Part shown: one piece after another, positions 1-9,265 of the stretch
How the letters are laid out: every line of letters begins with the position of its first letter
How positions within the stretch are numbered: the first letter of the stretch is position 1
Position numbers and translations under genes: made by a program
NCBI GenBank assembly: GCA_020725525.1
Contig: DYEX01000121.1
Span: 1-64,000, forward strand
Length of the DNA: 64,000 nt
Direction: 5' to 3'
DNA from: Desulfovirgula sp.
GTDB lineage: Bacteria > Bacillota > Desulfotomaculia > Desulfotomaculales > Desulfovirgulaceae
The notes under the pieces: model-generated
What the model was told of the DNA's origin: nothing
The model's input: only the letters and a program-made list of their open reading frames with translations
Databases searched by the model: none

Positions 1-131
1 ATGTGAATATCATGGACATTCGGTTGCCGTCGGCATACATTGCGTGAAGGATTCCTTGAGGAGCCGTGTGCGTTAATTGCGCAAGCACGGTTCTGTGAGG
101 GAGGTATGCTGTGAGGCATACCTCTACTCGA
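1..131 (+). mobile_element. 3' end of a group II intron (domains V and VI)
   Basis: Positions 61-93 form a textbook group II intron domain V: GAGCCGT at the 5' side pairs with ACGGTTC at the 3' side, with the catalytic AGC triad in the 5' strand and an internal GC-rich stem. Positions 101-109 and 116-124 (GAGGTATGC / GCATACCTC) form a domain VI hairpin. The intron probably ends near CTCGAC at about 131. No reverse transcriptase is visible, so the ORF and 5' domains, if present, lie left of the window. It sits just beyond the 3' end of the eight-gene minus-strand operon and marks the island edge. The exact 3' splice site is a guess. Confidence 0.8.
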
Positions 132-228
132 CCACCTTGCACCATCTGTTTCCGGGTAATAATGTTGTGAACTAAGATGCTCCCGGGACTGCGAAATTCC
201 GCTGATATCTTCTCTTTCAAACAAAATC

Positions 229-1569
229 CTACGCCCGAAAGCGGCGTGCCAGGAACCTTCGATAAAGACGAACCAAGCCCCTCTTCATCAATCCAATCTC
301 CCGTTGAGTGATATGCAGCTCCCCATCGATAACTGATGCAATGATGGTTTTTTGTTTGGAAGTTAACTCTTGCCGAACAGACGGAATGTCGAATAGTATC
401 TTCCAGCAACGTTTTAGCTCTGGAACCTCAATCTCATGGAGTGCTGATTCTAGGTCTACTTCTGATATAACATCACGTTCAAGCAAATCATGAAAAGCAG
501 CCTGAACTAGCACTTGCGTTTCATTTCCGCTGAAGTTTTTTCGCGGTTTCACAGACTTATCTATTATCTTAATAGCCTTTAATCGGCTTGGATGTCTAAG
601 CCTTTTAATAGCCTTAGCCTCGATCTGCCGAACCCTCTCCCGACTGACCCCTAGTAGTTCTCCCACCTGTTCCAAAGTCTTCTCATCCCCGTCAGAATTA
701 AAACCATATCGGTAAGCCAGCACGAACTTTTGCTTCTCTGTTAAGTCAAGCCTGATAAACCACTTGCGAACTTCTTCAAGGTATATTCGGTCAACAAGGT
801 CATCCTCTAGATTACTGGTGTCAGGGAGATCATCAAAAAGGTACTGGTCGGGAGGAAGTGGATTCTCAGTCTGTCTCAAGGCTTGGTCCTTAACACTTGT
901 GCGCAAGACCCAACTTAAATCGCTATTCAGCGAAACAGGCGGTAGCCAAGATGCCAGATCAGCACTTTTGACATCAGGAGGGATTTTCCCTGTCTTTCGA
1001 ATCTCGTCTATTACCTTTTTTTTCTTCTCTTGCACGTGAACAGGGTGCCGCAAAGTACTGCCTGCGTCTGCAATATAGCGTGTGATTCTCTGTTGAATCC
1101 AAAAGCTCGCGTATGTCGCAAGAGGGCCCTTGCTGGGATCCCATCGACGAATAGCCCTCACTAGACCCAAAACGCCCTCCTGGAAGTAGTCAAGGAATTC
1201 GTCTGGGTTACGCTCTCCAAACTTTTCTGCGATCTTACAAATCCACGGAAGCCCGGTAATCACCAGTTCTTGCATTCCCCGCGGGTCTCCTTTTTCGACC
1301 CTCTCCTTTGCATCCCGCTGTCCCTTGAAATTAAGCCTTGGCAGACCACTAACTTGTTCGATAAAGACTTTTACCCCAGGCTGCCCTGCTATTTGATCAG
1401 GGAGTTCTAGTTGAAGCGGGGCATCCATATATGTATCCTTATCCTGGACCTTTAGTTCGTCAAGAAGAAACTCGATATCAACTAAATCAGCGTCTTCGAG
1501 TAGATCAACCAGCTCCTGAATCTCGTCGAAATCGTTTATGAATTCCTTCCTGGATTCTTCGTTACTCAT
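229..1569 (-). CDS. Sigma-70 family RNA polymerase sigma factor of the TGT/PglZ operon
   Basis: The protein is an RpoD-like sigma factor. Region 2 is clear at about residues 100-185: a DYFQEGVLGLVRAIRRWDP core followed by TYASFWIQQRITRYIAD, equivalent to the promoter -10-binding and core-binding helices. Region 4 is clear at about 279-335, with LTEKQKFVL and the helix-turn-helix LGVSRERVRQIEAKAIKRLR. An acidic N-terminal stretch precedes region 2. About 115 extra C-terminal residues follow region 4, ending in what may be a degenerate second helix-turn-helix. Most housekeeping sigma factors end right after region 4, so this tail is unusual. It is the last gene of the operon, 8-17 bases after the HerA-like gene. 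ATG at 1569 is preferred; an in-frame GTG at 1578 is possible, and the RBS is weak for both. A role in transcribing the operon or redirecting RNA polymerase during phage attack is inference. Confidence 0.85.
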   Translation of the reverse strand: MSNEESRKEFINDFDEIQELVDLLEDADLVDIEFLLDELKVQDKDTYMDAPLQLELPDQIAGQPGVKVFIEQVSGLPRLNFKGQRDAKERVEKGDPRGMQELVITGLPWICKIAEKFGERNPDEFLDYFQEGVLGLVRAIRRWDPSKGPLATYASFWIQQRITRYIADAGSTLRHPVHVQEKKKKVIDEIRKTGKIPPDVKSADLASWLPPVSLNSDLSWVLRTSVKDQALRQTENPLPPDQYLFDDLPDTSNLEDDLVDRIYLEEVRKWFIRLDLTEKQKFVLAYRYGFNSDGDEKTLEQVGELLGVSRERVRQIEAKAIKRLRHPSRLKAIKIIDKSVKPRKNFSGNETQVLVQAAFHDLLERDVISEVDLESALHEIEVPELKRCWKILFDIPSVRQELTSKQKTIIASVIDGELHITQREIGLMKRGLVRLYRRFLARRFRA

Positions 1570-1586
1570 ATCTAACACAGTCCCTA

Positions 1587-2798
1587 TTAGAATAAAGTAC
1601 CCCTTATCTTTCGTTCAGTCGACTCGCCCCCACCGTGCCTGCTTCGTCTAGGGCGGATTGTGATTCTAAAAACGCTTTCCCGTTCGTCATCAACAAGTAT
1701 CGCTTCTCCGCGCCGGCTCAGGTTGCGAACCAACGTTTTAAGTTCGCCGCTCATATACGTAGCACTCAACCGATTAAGAGATTGAATGTCATCTATTGCC
1801 GTAATCTTGTGTGACAGGATTAAGTCGCACTGCGAAAGCAACTCGGAGTCAATTGCAGATGGCTGCTGTGTGGCAGCGATAAGCCCAAGTCCGGGTTGAC
1901 GTCCTTCTTTAACCCACCGAATGAGTACTTCCTTGCATAATGAAGACCCCGATTGCGGCACGAACTGATGAGCTTCATCCATGGCAAGCCAAACTCTCGG
2001 TAACTCAGGGTTTAAACCGAACTCTTCTTTCCGCCTTGCTTTTGTTCTAGCCGAGAAGAGATTACGAGCAATAATATCGACTACCAGATTACGCAGTCCG
2101 TGCGATCCGGGATCTATGACACTAAGGTCAAGGACGTTAATTGCATTTGATGTGAACATTTCTTCTTTCGCATGACCACTGCTGTCTTCGAAAATCCCCC
2201 ACTTAGAGGCAATGCTGAGTCTGTTGAAAAGAGCTTCCTTTGTCTTGTCCTGCGCCCTAGGATCTCTCTTGATTGACCGCTCTAGATCGGTAAGCGAGAA
2301 GAAACCTCCTTTGTCCTGCAAATCAGAAACTGCGCGGTAGAGGGCAATCCCCATCAAGTCGTTGATGCTCAGGTTAAATAGCGAGCACCAGGCATCGGGA
2401 GATAAGTCTGAGGGATTGATGCGCAACGGCCGGATGTCGACGCCCCGTTCCTTTAAGAGCTCAACAATCTCCTCGCCGTATCGTTGTCCGGGGTCTCCGG
2501 GAACTAGTAGACGTACAGGGAAACCCCTCTCGGTCAACCCCCACTGATAGAGTTCGTGAATCTGGTCGTCATTAGGCAAAGCCATTGTATGGAAGATTCC
2601 CATAGGATCCGCCAGTACGATGATGGCTTCTCCTTGTGCCTTCTCGAAGAGTTCTTCAATTAGAACCCCCATGGTATATGACTTACCAGATCCTCGCTTA
2701 CCGCAGATAAATACGGCTCGCGATCGGTCCCCCTCAATAATCACTTCCTTGTTGCTTTCGATGTCCTTACCGATCCCGAGCAAGACCCGTTGTGCCAA
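1587..2798 (-). CDS. HerA/FtsK-like (DUF87) P-loop ATPase
   Basis: This is a 403-residue HerA-like ATPase. It has Walker A GKRGSGKS at residues 33-40, Walker B WLAMDEAHQF at 270-279, and an AATQQPS sensor-like motif at about 308-314, all typical of HerA/DUF87 hexameric DNA translocases. The family pumps or remodels double-stranded DNA and often partners with nucleases in defence systems (for example DndH and Sir2-HerA). No nuclease domain is fused here. Translation probably begins at TTG 2798, preceded by GGAGG at good spacing. It lies between the PglZ gene (23-bp gap) and the sigma factor. Assignment to the HerA superfamily is firm; the exact role is unknown. Confidence 0.85.
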   Translation of the reverse strand: MAQRVLLGIGKDIESNKEVIIEGDRSRAVFICGKRGSGKSYTMGVLIEELFEKAQGEAIIVLADPMGIFHTMALPNDDQIHELYQWGLTERGFPVRLLVPGDPGQRYGEEIVELLKERGVDIRPLRINPSDLSPDAWCSLFNLSINDLMGIALYRAVSDLQDKGGFFSLTDLERSIKRDPRAQDKTKEALFNRLSIASKWGIFEDSSGHAKEEMFTSNAINVLDLSVIDPGSHGLRNLVVDIIARNLFSARTKARRKEEFGLNPELPRVWLAMDEAHQFVPQSGSSLCKEVLIRWVKEGRQPGLGLIAATQQPSAIDSELLSQCDLILSHKITAIDDIQSLNRLSATYMSGELKTLVRNLSRRGEAILVDDERESVFRITIRPRRSRHGGGESTERKIRGTLF

Positions 2799-2821
2799 AG
2801 AGACGACCTCCTTTACTCATG

Positions 2822-3934
2822 CTAACCAAATACTCGAAGCAACGGGACAAAAGATTCTGCTACGCTCACACCGCCGTGACATCCCCACTCCGTACTTTTT
2901 AACCTTCTGCGATAGTGCGACACCGGTAAAGAGAAAGCATTGTCCCGCGGGTGCCAGACTCCGAGTTGCCTCAAACTCTCCGGAATGTTTTCCTTCTCAC
3001 GATAGTAGCGTACTGGCACCGCCCCCGCGTCCAGAAACACAGCTTCACCGGGAATGTTATAGCTCCAGAGAATACCATGATCAGCTGTCACAAATAACAC
3101 AAACGGCAATGCTATTTTCCGCAGTTGATCCACCAAATTGGCAATATCCTTTTTGATCGCGTGCAGAAAATGTTCCTTCGGGGGGCGGTCTCTGTGATTA
3201 TGGACATATCCGTCAAGCCCCGCGCGAATAATCTGCACGTAGGTTCGTTCTTTTAGCTGCTCCATATCGAACCATTCCAAAACTTGGTCGAAACCCTCCA
3301 CCTTTTTTAGCTGGCCCTCGGTGAACGTGTAGAACAACTGGTCTGCCAACTCGTTGTGACGGTCCCAATAGGAAAACCCTACCCGGTTCCAGAACCCGCG
3401 CATAAAAAGTCGTTCGGCTACATGGGGATTTCCGACCAAACGCCTCATGCCTTCGGGCGTAACTGATACTCCATCCACTAAGCAGGGGAGAGCCGAGTCA
3501 CCTGGAAGGTCTGTAAAGGATAGACCATCGACAACCATAAAAACTGCTATCACCGGTTGCGAGGACTCCACAGCTTCCACGAAATAGTCGGGTACTTTGC
3601 TTTGCTTGAAAACTCCTGGCATTGAACATAACTCATGAAAGTGTTGGACAAGAAGAGACTCAAATTCCGGGTCCCTAAAAGGGTCATAAGTACACTGCAC
3701 CTTTGGCAAGAACGCATAATTGCCGGCCATCGTTTCGTTTTGGTCTATAAAGATGAGGGTTGGCTTATCAGCTATTGGCTGAAGCCGATTAACCGCAAGC
3801 CAGAATTCCGAGGGTGATGAAAATGTGATAACTCTCTTACCAAGCTTTACTTTGAGCCAAGGATTCCAGGGGGTAATGACCGGCGTCTTCTGTAGTAACG
3901 ACGCAAAATCGTCAAAACTTAACCGATAGGTCAT
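2822..3934 (-). CDS. Compact PglZ-domain protein
   Basis: A 370-residue protein with the alkaline-phosphatase-superfamily signatures of PglZ: FMVVDGLSF with the metal-binding Asp at residue 136, FVTADHGI with Asp285/His286, and a C-terminal CHGGVSVAESFVPLL with His353, the usual H-GG-S-E-PL ending of PglZ domains. PglZ is a core component of Pgl and BREX phage-exclusion systems, where its catalytic role is not settled. BREX PglZ proteins are usually about twice this length, so this is a minimal version with a short N-terminal extension. The upstream BrxC-like ATPase ends 10 bases before its start. The start has only a weak purine-rich RBS (GTGGG), suggesting translational coupling. Confidence 0.85.
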   Translation of the reverse strand: MTYRLSFDDFASLLQKTPVITPWNPWLKVKLGKRVITFSSPSEFWLAVNRLQPIADKPTLIFIDQNETMAGNYAFLPKVQCTYDPFRDPEFESLLVQHFHELCSMPGVFKQSKVPDYFVEAVESSQPVIAVFMVVDGLSFTDLPGDSALPCLVDGVSVTPEGMRRLVGNPHVAERLFMRGFWNRVGFSYWDRHNELADQLFYTFTEGQLKKVEGFDQVLEWFDMEQLKERTYVQIIRAGLDGYVHNHRDRPPKEHFLHAIKKDIANLVDQLRKIALPFVLFVTADHGILWSYNIPGEAVFLDAGAVPVRYYREKENIPESLRQLGVWHPRDNAFSLPVSHYRRRLKSTEWGCHGGVSVAESFVPLLRVFG

Positions 3935-3944
3935 CCCACAATAA

Positions 3945-6900
3945 TCACGTCCTCGCGATAGGCTTAGCCTCTAGGTTCACGCGCCCCTTTTTATACAGTC
4001 CGATAATAGCAGGTAAGATGTCGTCAACGTTCCGGTACGACGGGTTCTCGTTTAACAACTGGACGAAGGCTTCCGTAAGATTGCCATTATGTTTAACGAT
4101 TACCTGGAGAACTTTTTCCTCATGGGGCTCTAACGGACTCTTTGCAACTTCGTGTACTGTTTTTTCGACCCGTTGTTTCAGTTTTGCAATAATACCTTCG
4201 GGCTCGATAAATGGCTTCAACTCCGCAAGCCAACTTCCAAGTTTTTCCACGTCAATAACTATATCATCGGTAAGGCGCTGGAACAGGTCCTGAAGAGTGT
4301 TGTCTACATCACTCCATGCACTTTCGACGTCAGAAGCCTGATCCATGCTCTTTAACCCGTAGATTCTCCTCGCTTTGAGGATTTCGTTTCTCATGTCATC
4401 GAGATAGTGTCTTGCCTTGATGCGTACCTCCTCTAAGTGCTTCTTTACATCCTGCAGAATTCGCTTCCAACTTAGGTCAGGGTTTGCATCATCATATCGT
4501 GCGTCAAGCTCCACTCTGGTGATCCCAGCATCTTTGAGAAGTTTCTCGTACGTCTCGACGCGTGTAACAAACGCTTTGCGACGTTCCTGGATTGCCTGAT
4601 CCCACCGGTCCTGAAGACCCTGAATTTTGTTCTGAAAGACCTCCCAGTCAGCTAAAGCGTCCAGTTTCTTTGAGGCTAGATGCTCCTTAATTCTGAAGAT
4701 AATATCTTGGTTCAATTCGTCCAATAGAGCAGGGGCAACCGCATTACTGTCTCTCTGCTGCAAGAGCTGTAGTGTGAACTGTGAGACATCGCCGGCGAGG
4801 GTAAGCCAACTTTCGAAATTGGAGATATGTTGGTCCAGTTGCTTTGAGCTGTGGTTCAGTTCATTAAGCCTCTTCTGTCCCTCGCTTAGAGAGTTCTTGA
4901 GAAACTTGAGGAGCTGGATACGGTTTTCTTTGGAATTCTTTGCTTCTTCATACTTGTTAAAGGCCACTTGCAATTCACGACGTAAAGAGTCGTAATTTTC
5001 CTGTTGCCGTACAAAACGGTGCCCCAACTGTACTTGCAAGTTTTGTAGCAGGGAGGAGAAATCCGTAATGGGGATAGACTTCTTTTTTGAATCTAAAACA
5101 ACTGGGAATGCACGATTCTTCCCCTGAATACAAAGCTGGATCTGTCCGTGAATCTTCTTTGCGGTATCAACAATCCTGCGTGCTACGTATTGTTGGAGCG
5201 CACTAGTTAGGAGATCCAATTCATGCTGCTTCTGATCGAGTTCAACCTCAATTTCCTTGTTCGCTTTTTCCAGTTCAATGAGTTGGTTGATATCATCCAA
5301 CAACTCCCACTTGGCGTCCCCAAAGATCTCTGCTGCGTCTACTTTTTCTATTGCGCGCACCTCGTTGAGTTCTTCAATGAAGGACTGATACGCCTGTAGA
5401 AGCTCCGAAGCTGTGCGTTGACGTACAGTCTCATGCAGAACTTTCTGCCCTCTAACTTCGACTACAGCGCAGTATCCTCGGGCGACCAAAAGGCGAATTA
5501 CGAATTCAATCTCATCCTCCAGATAACCCATCTCGGACGCATAGTTGTATATCAAGAGCATGGGGATGGCTTTGACCTTTTTGCCATACACCTTTATGCC
5601 ATGTTGGCTCGCCTTGAGCTCCGCCAAAACTCTCTTTTCTAAAGGATGATGCTTTAAGAGGATAGACGCGGTGCTGTCGTCACGGGCTCCCTCCCAGTCA
5701 AGTAGGTCCATTAGGCTTGCCCAGTGACTCTTTACAGTCTCACGAAAAGTAGCGTGACTAGAATAACCGAACTTGTTGGCAATCCTGCTCTTCGTGTCGC
5801 TTATCTCCTGATAACCACGCTTTTGGGCCAGAGAAAGCTGGGGCTCGGTCGAACTCTCAAGAGCTTGTATATATTTTTCAAGGATCTGGGGAGGCACTGC
5901 TTTTAACGTGATATAGTCAGGAAACATCTTGGCAAAGATCTCTGCAAGCAACTGCTCCAAAAAAGCTTCCCCGATAGGGAGATTCCTGTACCCTGAGTTG
6001 GATCGCAATTCTTCTGAGAAAAGTTCCTTTATGACTCGCTGAGTTATGCTGGTCTCCACGACGAACCGTGCTAATCTCTTTTCTTGCTCCCCAACGGCTT
6101 GAGACTGGAGGATATTACGGTCTATAAAATCCGCAACAGAAAGTAGGAGAAGCGGTGTCACATCGCGCGGGAGAAAGATGTCCCGTAGTCTGGCAATGTC
6201 GCCGGGTATTTGGTGCGTGTCAATGGCACGCCCGACCGCTAGCCTAATGCGGCATTCTTTGAGGCTTGGAAATTCTACGCTATGTGCTGCCCCTTCAGTA
6301 ACATCGAGAAGGACCGCAACTCCAAGATGTACATCCTCGGTGTCAACACTCCAGTACTTGTGGTCGAAAGTGACTCGTAAATTGACCTTGCGAAGCGGGT
6401 ACTCCTTGGAAGGACCTCCGGACAGAAGAGCTTGTCTGAAATCACTGATTCCGTTGATGTCTCGCCATTCAGAATATCCCGACCAGCCAAGGACTCCACT
6501 TCCCTTACGCTCGTGCAAGATCTTTGGGAGCACAAAGTTCCAGAACGCGCGAAGAGCAGCTCGCCTGATGCTAGCATCTTTGGGGTTATAGCGTCTTCGG
6601 AACAACCTGAGCGTTTCTGTGATCTTGTCTACTTCTTCGCCAACTTTATACACTCGCAGGGTTGGACCAAGCACATGGGTTATCACATGGTCCCCTAGGT
6701 GCTTTCTTGTTATGTCATCCACTCGATCCTTTAAACCATAGCGTTCGGCGACCTGATCAGGGCAGCCATCGGGAAATGCAGCGAGGAGCTGAATAGCCTG
6801 CACTGCTTCGGGCCCCTCGTCCTGATGCAAATTAATCAAGGCTGACAAGGCCCCCTTCGTGGAGGACTCCTTGCCATCGAACACAACGATTCCTGAAGTG

Positions 6901-7964
6901 TAGTCCTTTACAAAGTCAAAAATGTCGTAGGGTTCGCCAATATCCTGATATTTAAGAGCCGCCCGTTTGAATGTAGCAACAACGGACCGCGGTCCGTTAA
7001 AGAACTCTGACTCGGATCTGTTGATACTGCAGAACTGTCCCAGCGCTATCAATACATCTTGGGTAATACTAGCTTTTTCTTCGGTTGTCAGACCGAAAGC
7101 TTCGGACATTTGATCCCACAGTGTTTTGGGAAAGGTCGCACCATAAACCTGACGGAGATTTAGGATGACCTGATGAGCACCAAGCCTTTGCGTAATGTCC
7201 CCGCTTTTCAACCGAATCTCGGAAAAGGTATTCTCGGGCATGAAAAAGACTAGCCCAAGAGGTCGATCTTCCTCCAGAACCCCCCAAACTAACTGAGTAA
7301 GCCGGCTAATGTTTGCATCACTATCGGAGCTAAATTCAGCGAAAAGTTTAAATTCGTCCGGGATGATAAGTAGTCCCTTGAACCCTGCTCGAAGAACAAT
7401 ATCTGTGGCTTCCCCCAAGTATTTGATAACGTTCGAAGGCAAAGCGTCTAGTCGAAGGCTACCCTGTTCCTGGAGCCTTACTAAAATGTTGCGTGCCTTA
7501 TCTTCAGACACACCGTGTTCTTGGGCTATTTCGTGGACCCACTCTTCATTAGTGCGCAGTCGGACATCTCGGTAAGTCTCTTCGAGTTCCTCCAAAAGTT
7601 CTGGGCGTCGGTTCTTAATCTTGTACCTGACCCAGGCATGAGTCGCCTCCAAAATATCGTTTACCATTGTGCACATGAAGGGGGGAGTACTTACCACGTC
7701 CAAATTTTGGCTAACGGCCCAAAGCTCTATAGCAGCTCCAGTCTTACCATAGCCATAAGGTCCGTAAACCGCCCCAAGAACCGAGCGCCCAAACGAAAGT
7801 CGGTTAACAATGCGATCCCATCGTTCACGCACTTCAGGGATGGAAACATAAGTAGCATAATGCCGCCCGTACCGCTCTTCGCAAAAGGATGGCCTATCAC
7901 GAAGAACCTGCACATTGACAGTCGTGATAATCGGGTCTTTACGGATGATCTCCTTTAAAGACAT
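3945..7964 (-). CDS. Very large BrxC-like P-loop ATPase with coiled coils
   Basis: A 1339-residue protein. Near the N-terminus Walker A is GPYGYGKT (residues 68-75) and Walker B is LLIIPDEF (about 198-205) followed by KLFAEF. This spacing and the YGYGKT form resemble the BrxC (DUF6079) ATPases of BREX. The central part has no motif I can name. Residues of roughly 880-1150 are rich in heptad-like Glu/Lys/Leu patterns and should form long coiled coils. In BREX, BrxC is an essential ATPase; a scaffold or motor role here is inferred from neighbours (PglZ immediately downstream, small ATPase immediately upstream with a 5-bp gap). It could instead belong to a related DUF499-type ATPase family; only a profile search would separate them. 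Confidence 0.75.
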   Translation of the reverse strand: MSLKEIIRKDPIITTVNVQVLRDRPSFCEERYGRHYATYVSIPEVRERWDRIVNRLSFGRSVLGAVYGPYGYGKTGAAIELWAVSQNLDVVSTPPFMCTMVNDILEATHAWVRYKIKNRRPELLEELEETYRDVRLRTNEEWVHEIAQEHGVSEDKARNILVRLQEQGSLRLDALPSNVIKYLGEATDIVLRAGFKGLLIIPDEFKLFAEFSSDSDANISRLTQLVWGVLEEDRPLGLVFFMPENTFSEIRLKSGDITQRLGAHQVILNLRQVYGATFPKTLWDQMSEAFGLTTEEKASITQDVLIALGQFCSINRSESEFFNGPRSVVATFKRAALKYQDIGEPYDIFDFVKDYTSGIVVFDGKESSTKGALSALINLHQDEGPEAVQAIQLLAAFPDGCPDQVAERYGLKDRVDDITRKHLGDHVITHVLGPTLRVYKVGEEVDKITETLRLFRRRYNPKDASIRRAALRAFWNFVLPKILHERKGSGVLGWSGYSEWRDINGISDFRQALLSGGPSKEYPLRKVNLRVTFDHKYWSVDTEDVHLGVAVLLDVTEGAAHSVEFPSLKECRIRLAVGRAIDTHQIPGDIARLRDIFLPRDVTPLLLLSVADFIDRNILQSQAVGEQEKRLARFVVETSITQRVIKELFSEELRSNSGYRNLPIGEAFLEQLLAEIFAKMFPDYITLKAVPPQILEKYIQALESSTEPQLSLAQKRGYQEISDTKSRIANKFGYSSHATFRETVKSHWASLMDLLDWEGARDDSTASILLKHHPLEKRVLAELKASQHGIKVYGKKVKAIPMLLIYNYASEMGYLEDEIEFVIRLLVARGYCAVVEVRGQKVLHETVRQRTASELLQAYQSFIEELNEVRAIEKVDAAEIFGDAKWELLDDINQLIELEKANKEIEVELDQKQHELDLLTSALQQYVARRIVDTAKKIHGQIQLCIQGKNRAFPVVLDSKKKSIPITDFSSLLQNLQVQLGHRFVRQQENYDSLRRELQVAFNKYEEAKNSKENRIQLLKFLKNSLSEGQKRLNELNHSSKQLDQHISNFESWLTLAGDVSQFTLQLLQQRDSNAVAPALLDELNQDIIFRIKEHLASKKLDALADWEVFQNKIQGLQDRWDQAIQERRKAFVTRVETYEKLLKDAGITRVELDARYDDANPDLSWKRILQDVKKHLEEVRIKARHYLDDMRNEILKARRIYGLKSMDQASDVESAWSDVDNTLQDLFQRLTDDIVIDVEKLGSWLAELKPFIEPEGIIAKLKQRVEKTVHEVAKSPLEPHEEKVLQVIVKHNGNLTEAFVQLLNENPSYRNVDDILPAIIGLYKKGRVNLEAKPIART

Positions 7965-7969
7965 ATCCT

Positions 7970-8464
7970 TTACCCCACCTCAATGCGGAAATAGTTCCAC
8001 AATAGCCCTGGCTCAAGTTCTGTAACCGCTCTCAGTGGCCCCCCAAAACCCCTCAGGGTTTCAGCAACAAAAGCCAAGTCCTCAGCAGTAAGGCTTAATT
8101 GTACTTGGAGTATGTGGTCGTCAATTGGCTCCCGACTCAGAAGGACGACACTGTTGGCATACTCTAAAGCATCATCGTAAAGAATACGGGATTGCGTACG
8201 GGTGGAAGGTGCATCGTCCACAACGATTATTTCTGCTTTCTGCATCTGGTCGGACGGACTAGGCAAATACAACGCCCCTAATTCTCGGGCCAACACCCAC
8301 CCTACGAATGTCTTTCCGGCACCAGACTCGCCATAAAGGTTAAGCCGATTGGCATAGCGAGTCGCGTCTCGTAGAGTAGAAAAAGCCGCTCGCTGGCTGG
8401 GGCTTAGCAGTTGAAAGGTTGCCGACTCTTTTACTTTGTTATGAAGTCGGATCCAGTCAACCAT
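7970..8464 (-). CDS. Small P-loop ATPase, helper of the BrxC-like protein
   Basis: A 164-residue protein with Walker A GESGAGKT (about residues 45-52) and a Walker B-like IIVVDDA. It is too short for a full AAA+ module with lid domain. It resembles DnaA/IstB-like minimal ATPases in shape, but I recognise no specific family. RBS GGAGG is 10 bases before ATG 8464. Gaps to neighbours are 2 and 5 bases, so it is co-translated with the winged-helix protein and the large ATPase. It may be a loader or regulatory partner of the larger ATPase; that is inference. Confidence 0.75.
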   Translation of the reverse strand: MVDWIRLHNKVKESATFQLLSPSQRAAFSTLRDATRYANRLNLYGESGAGKTFVGWVLARELGALYLPSPSDQMQKAEIIVVDDAPSTRTQSRILYDDALEYANSVVLLSREPIDDHILQVQLSLTAEDLAFVAETLRGFGGPLRAVTELEPGLLWNYFRIEVG

Positions 8465-8466
8465 GT

Positions 8467-9261
8467 CTAAAGATCCTCCGTAAGGTTAGGAGGCTGATGA
8501 AGGCGGACAAAATACCCCCAGCCTGCCTGAATTTCGAACCAGGGGAAGCGCTTTTCAGCTTCCTTCAACATTCCACTTAACACACCGTCGTCAACTAAGC
8601 ACAATACTGCTATTTCCTTAAAAGCTTCATCGTCTAGGGCAAGGAGTTCCCCATAATCCACAACCTGACATGAGTACAGATGATCAATTGCCAAGAGTGC
8701 TAGTTCGGGAGGGGCAAAAGGTCTACGCTCAAAATGCTCCCCATCGTAAACAGGTGGCTCAAGTTTCTGGATCCATTCAAGTACCCCGCGAATAGTACCG
8801 TCGCTTAGAGACACACTGGGTTCATCAGGAAATTGCTCTAAAAGGTCCGCTATAACTCGTTCCAGCAAAGTACGGTTATTAACAGGAGCTGACGTAAGTT
8901 CCCACAAATGCTTGCAGACCGTACGGTAGGTCCAAGAAAACCGGTTTATATCTGGTTTTGATGCGTCCCAAAGCGTAAAGTGGTAGAAGTGCAATAGATC
9001 AAAGAATAAAGCAGGATGATTAGATAAGATTTGTGCGCACACCTGTCCCCGCTTTGTTAATTTAAGACTCTTACTTTCCAAAAGACCTAGCTTCCGCATA
9101 CGGGTTAATTGCTCGTCGAGCGTTCCAGTTTTCTCTCCCAGAGCCTCAAGGGTACTACGCAACTCCTTGATGCTCTGAGGCGCCTTAAACATCAGTACCC
9201 GGAAAACTGCCTGAACAGCTTCGGGGGTTGCTTGATATCGAACGTGGAAGGAGTCACCCAT
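8467..9261 (-). CDS. Winged-helix protein of unknown function
   Basis: I do not recognise this 264-residue protein. Its N-terminal third (about residues 12-80) reads as a winged helix-turn-helix: helices around KELRSTLEALG and LDEQLTRMRKLGLLES followed by a SLKLTKRGQ wing. The middle has an LLHFYHFTLW segment and the C-terminal part is helical and acidic. The overall layout (wHTH, then aromatic-rich all-alpha region) recalls DUF4007 proteins of phosphorothioation and BREX-like islands, but the similarity is weak. It sits between the TGT-like enzyme and the small ATPase with 2-4 base gaps, so it is a dedicated part of the system, perhaps a DNA-recognition subunit. Confidence 0.7.
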   Translation of the reverse strand: MGDSFHVRYQATPEAVQAVFRVLMFKAPQSIKELRSTLEALGEKTGTLDEQLTRMRKLGLLESKSLKLTKRGQVCAQILSNHPALFFDLLHFYHFTLWDASKPDINRFSWTYRTVCKHLWELTSAPVNNRTLLERVIADLLEQFPDEPSVSLSDGTIRGVLEWIQKLEPPVYDGEHFERRPFAPPELALLAIDHLYSCQVVDYGELLALDDEAFKEIAVLCLVDDGVLSGMLKEAEKRFPWFEIQAGWGYFVRLHQPPNLTEDL

Positions 9262-9265
9262 ATCG

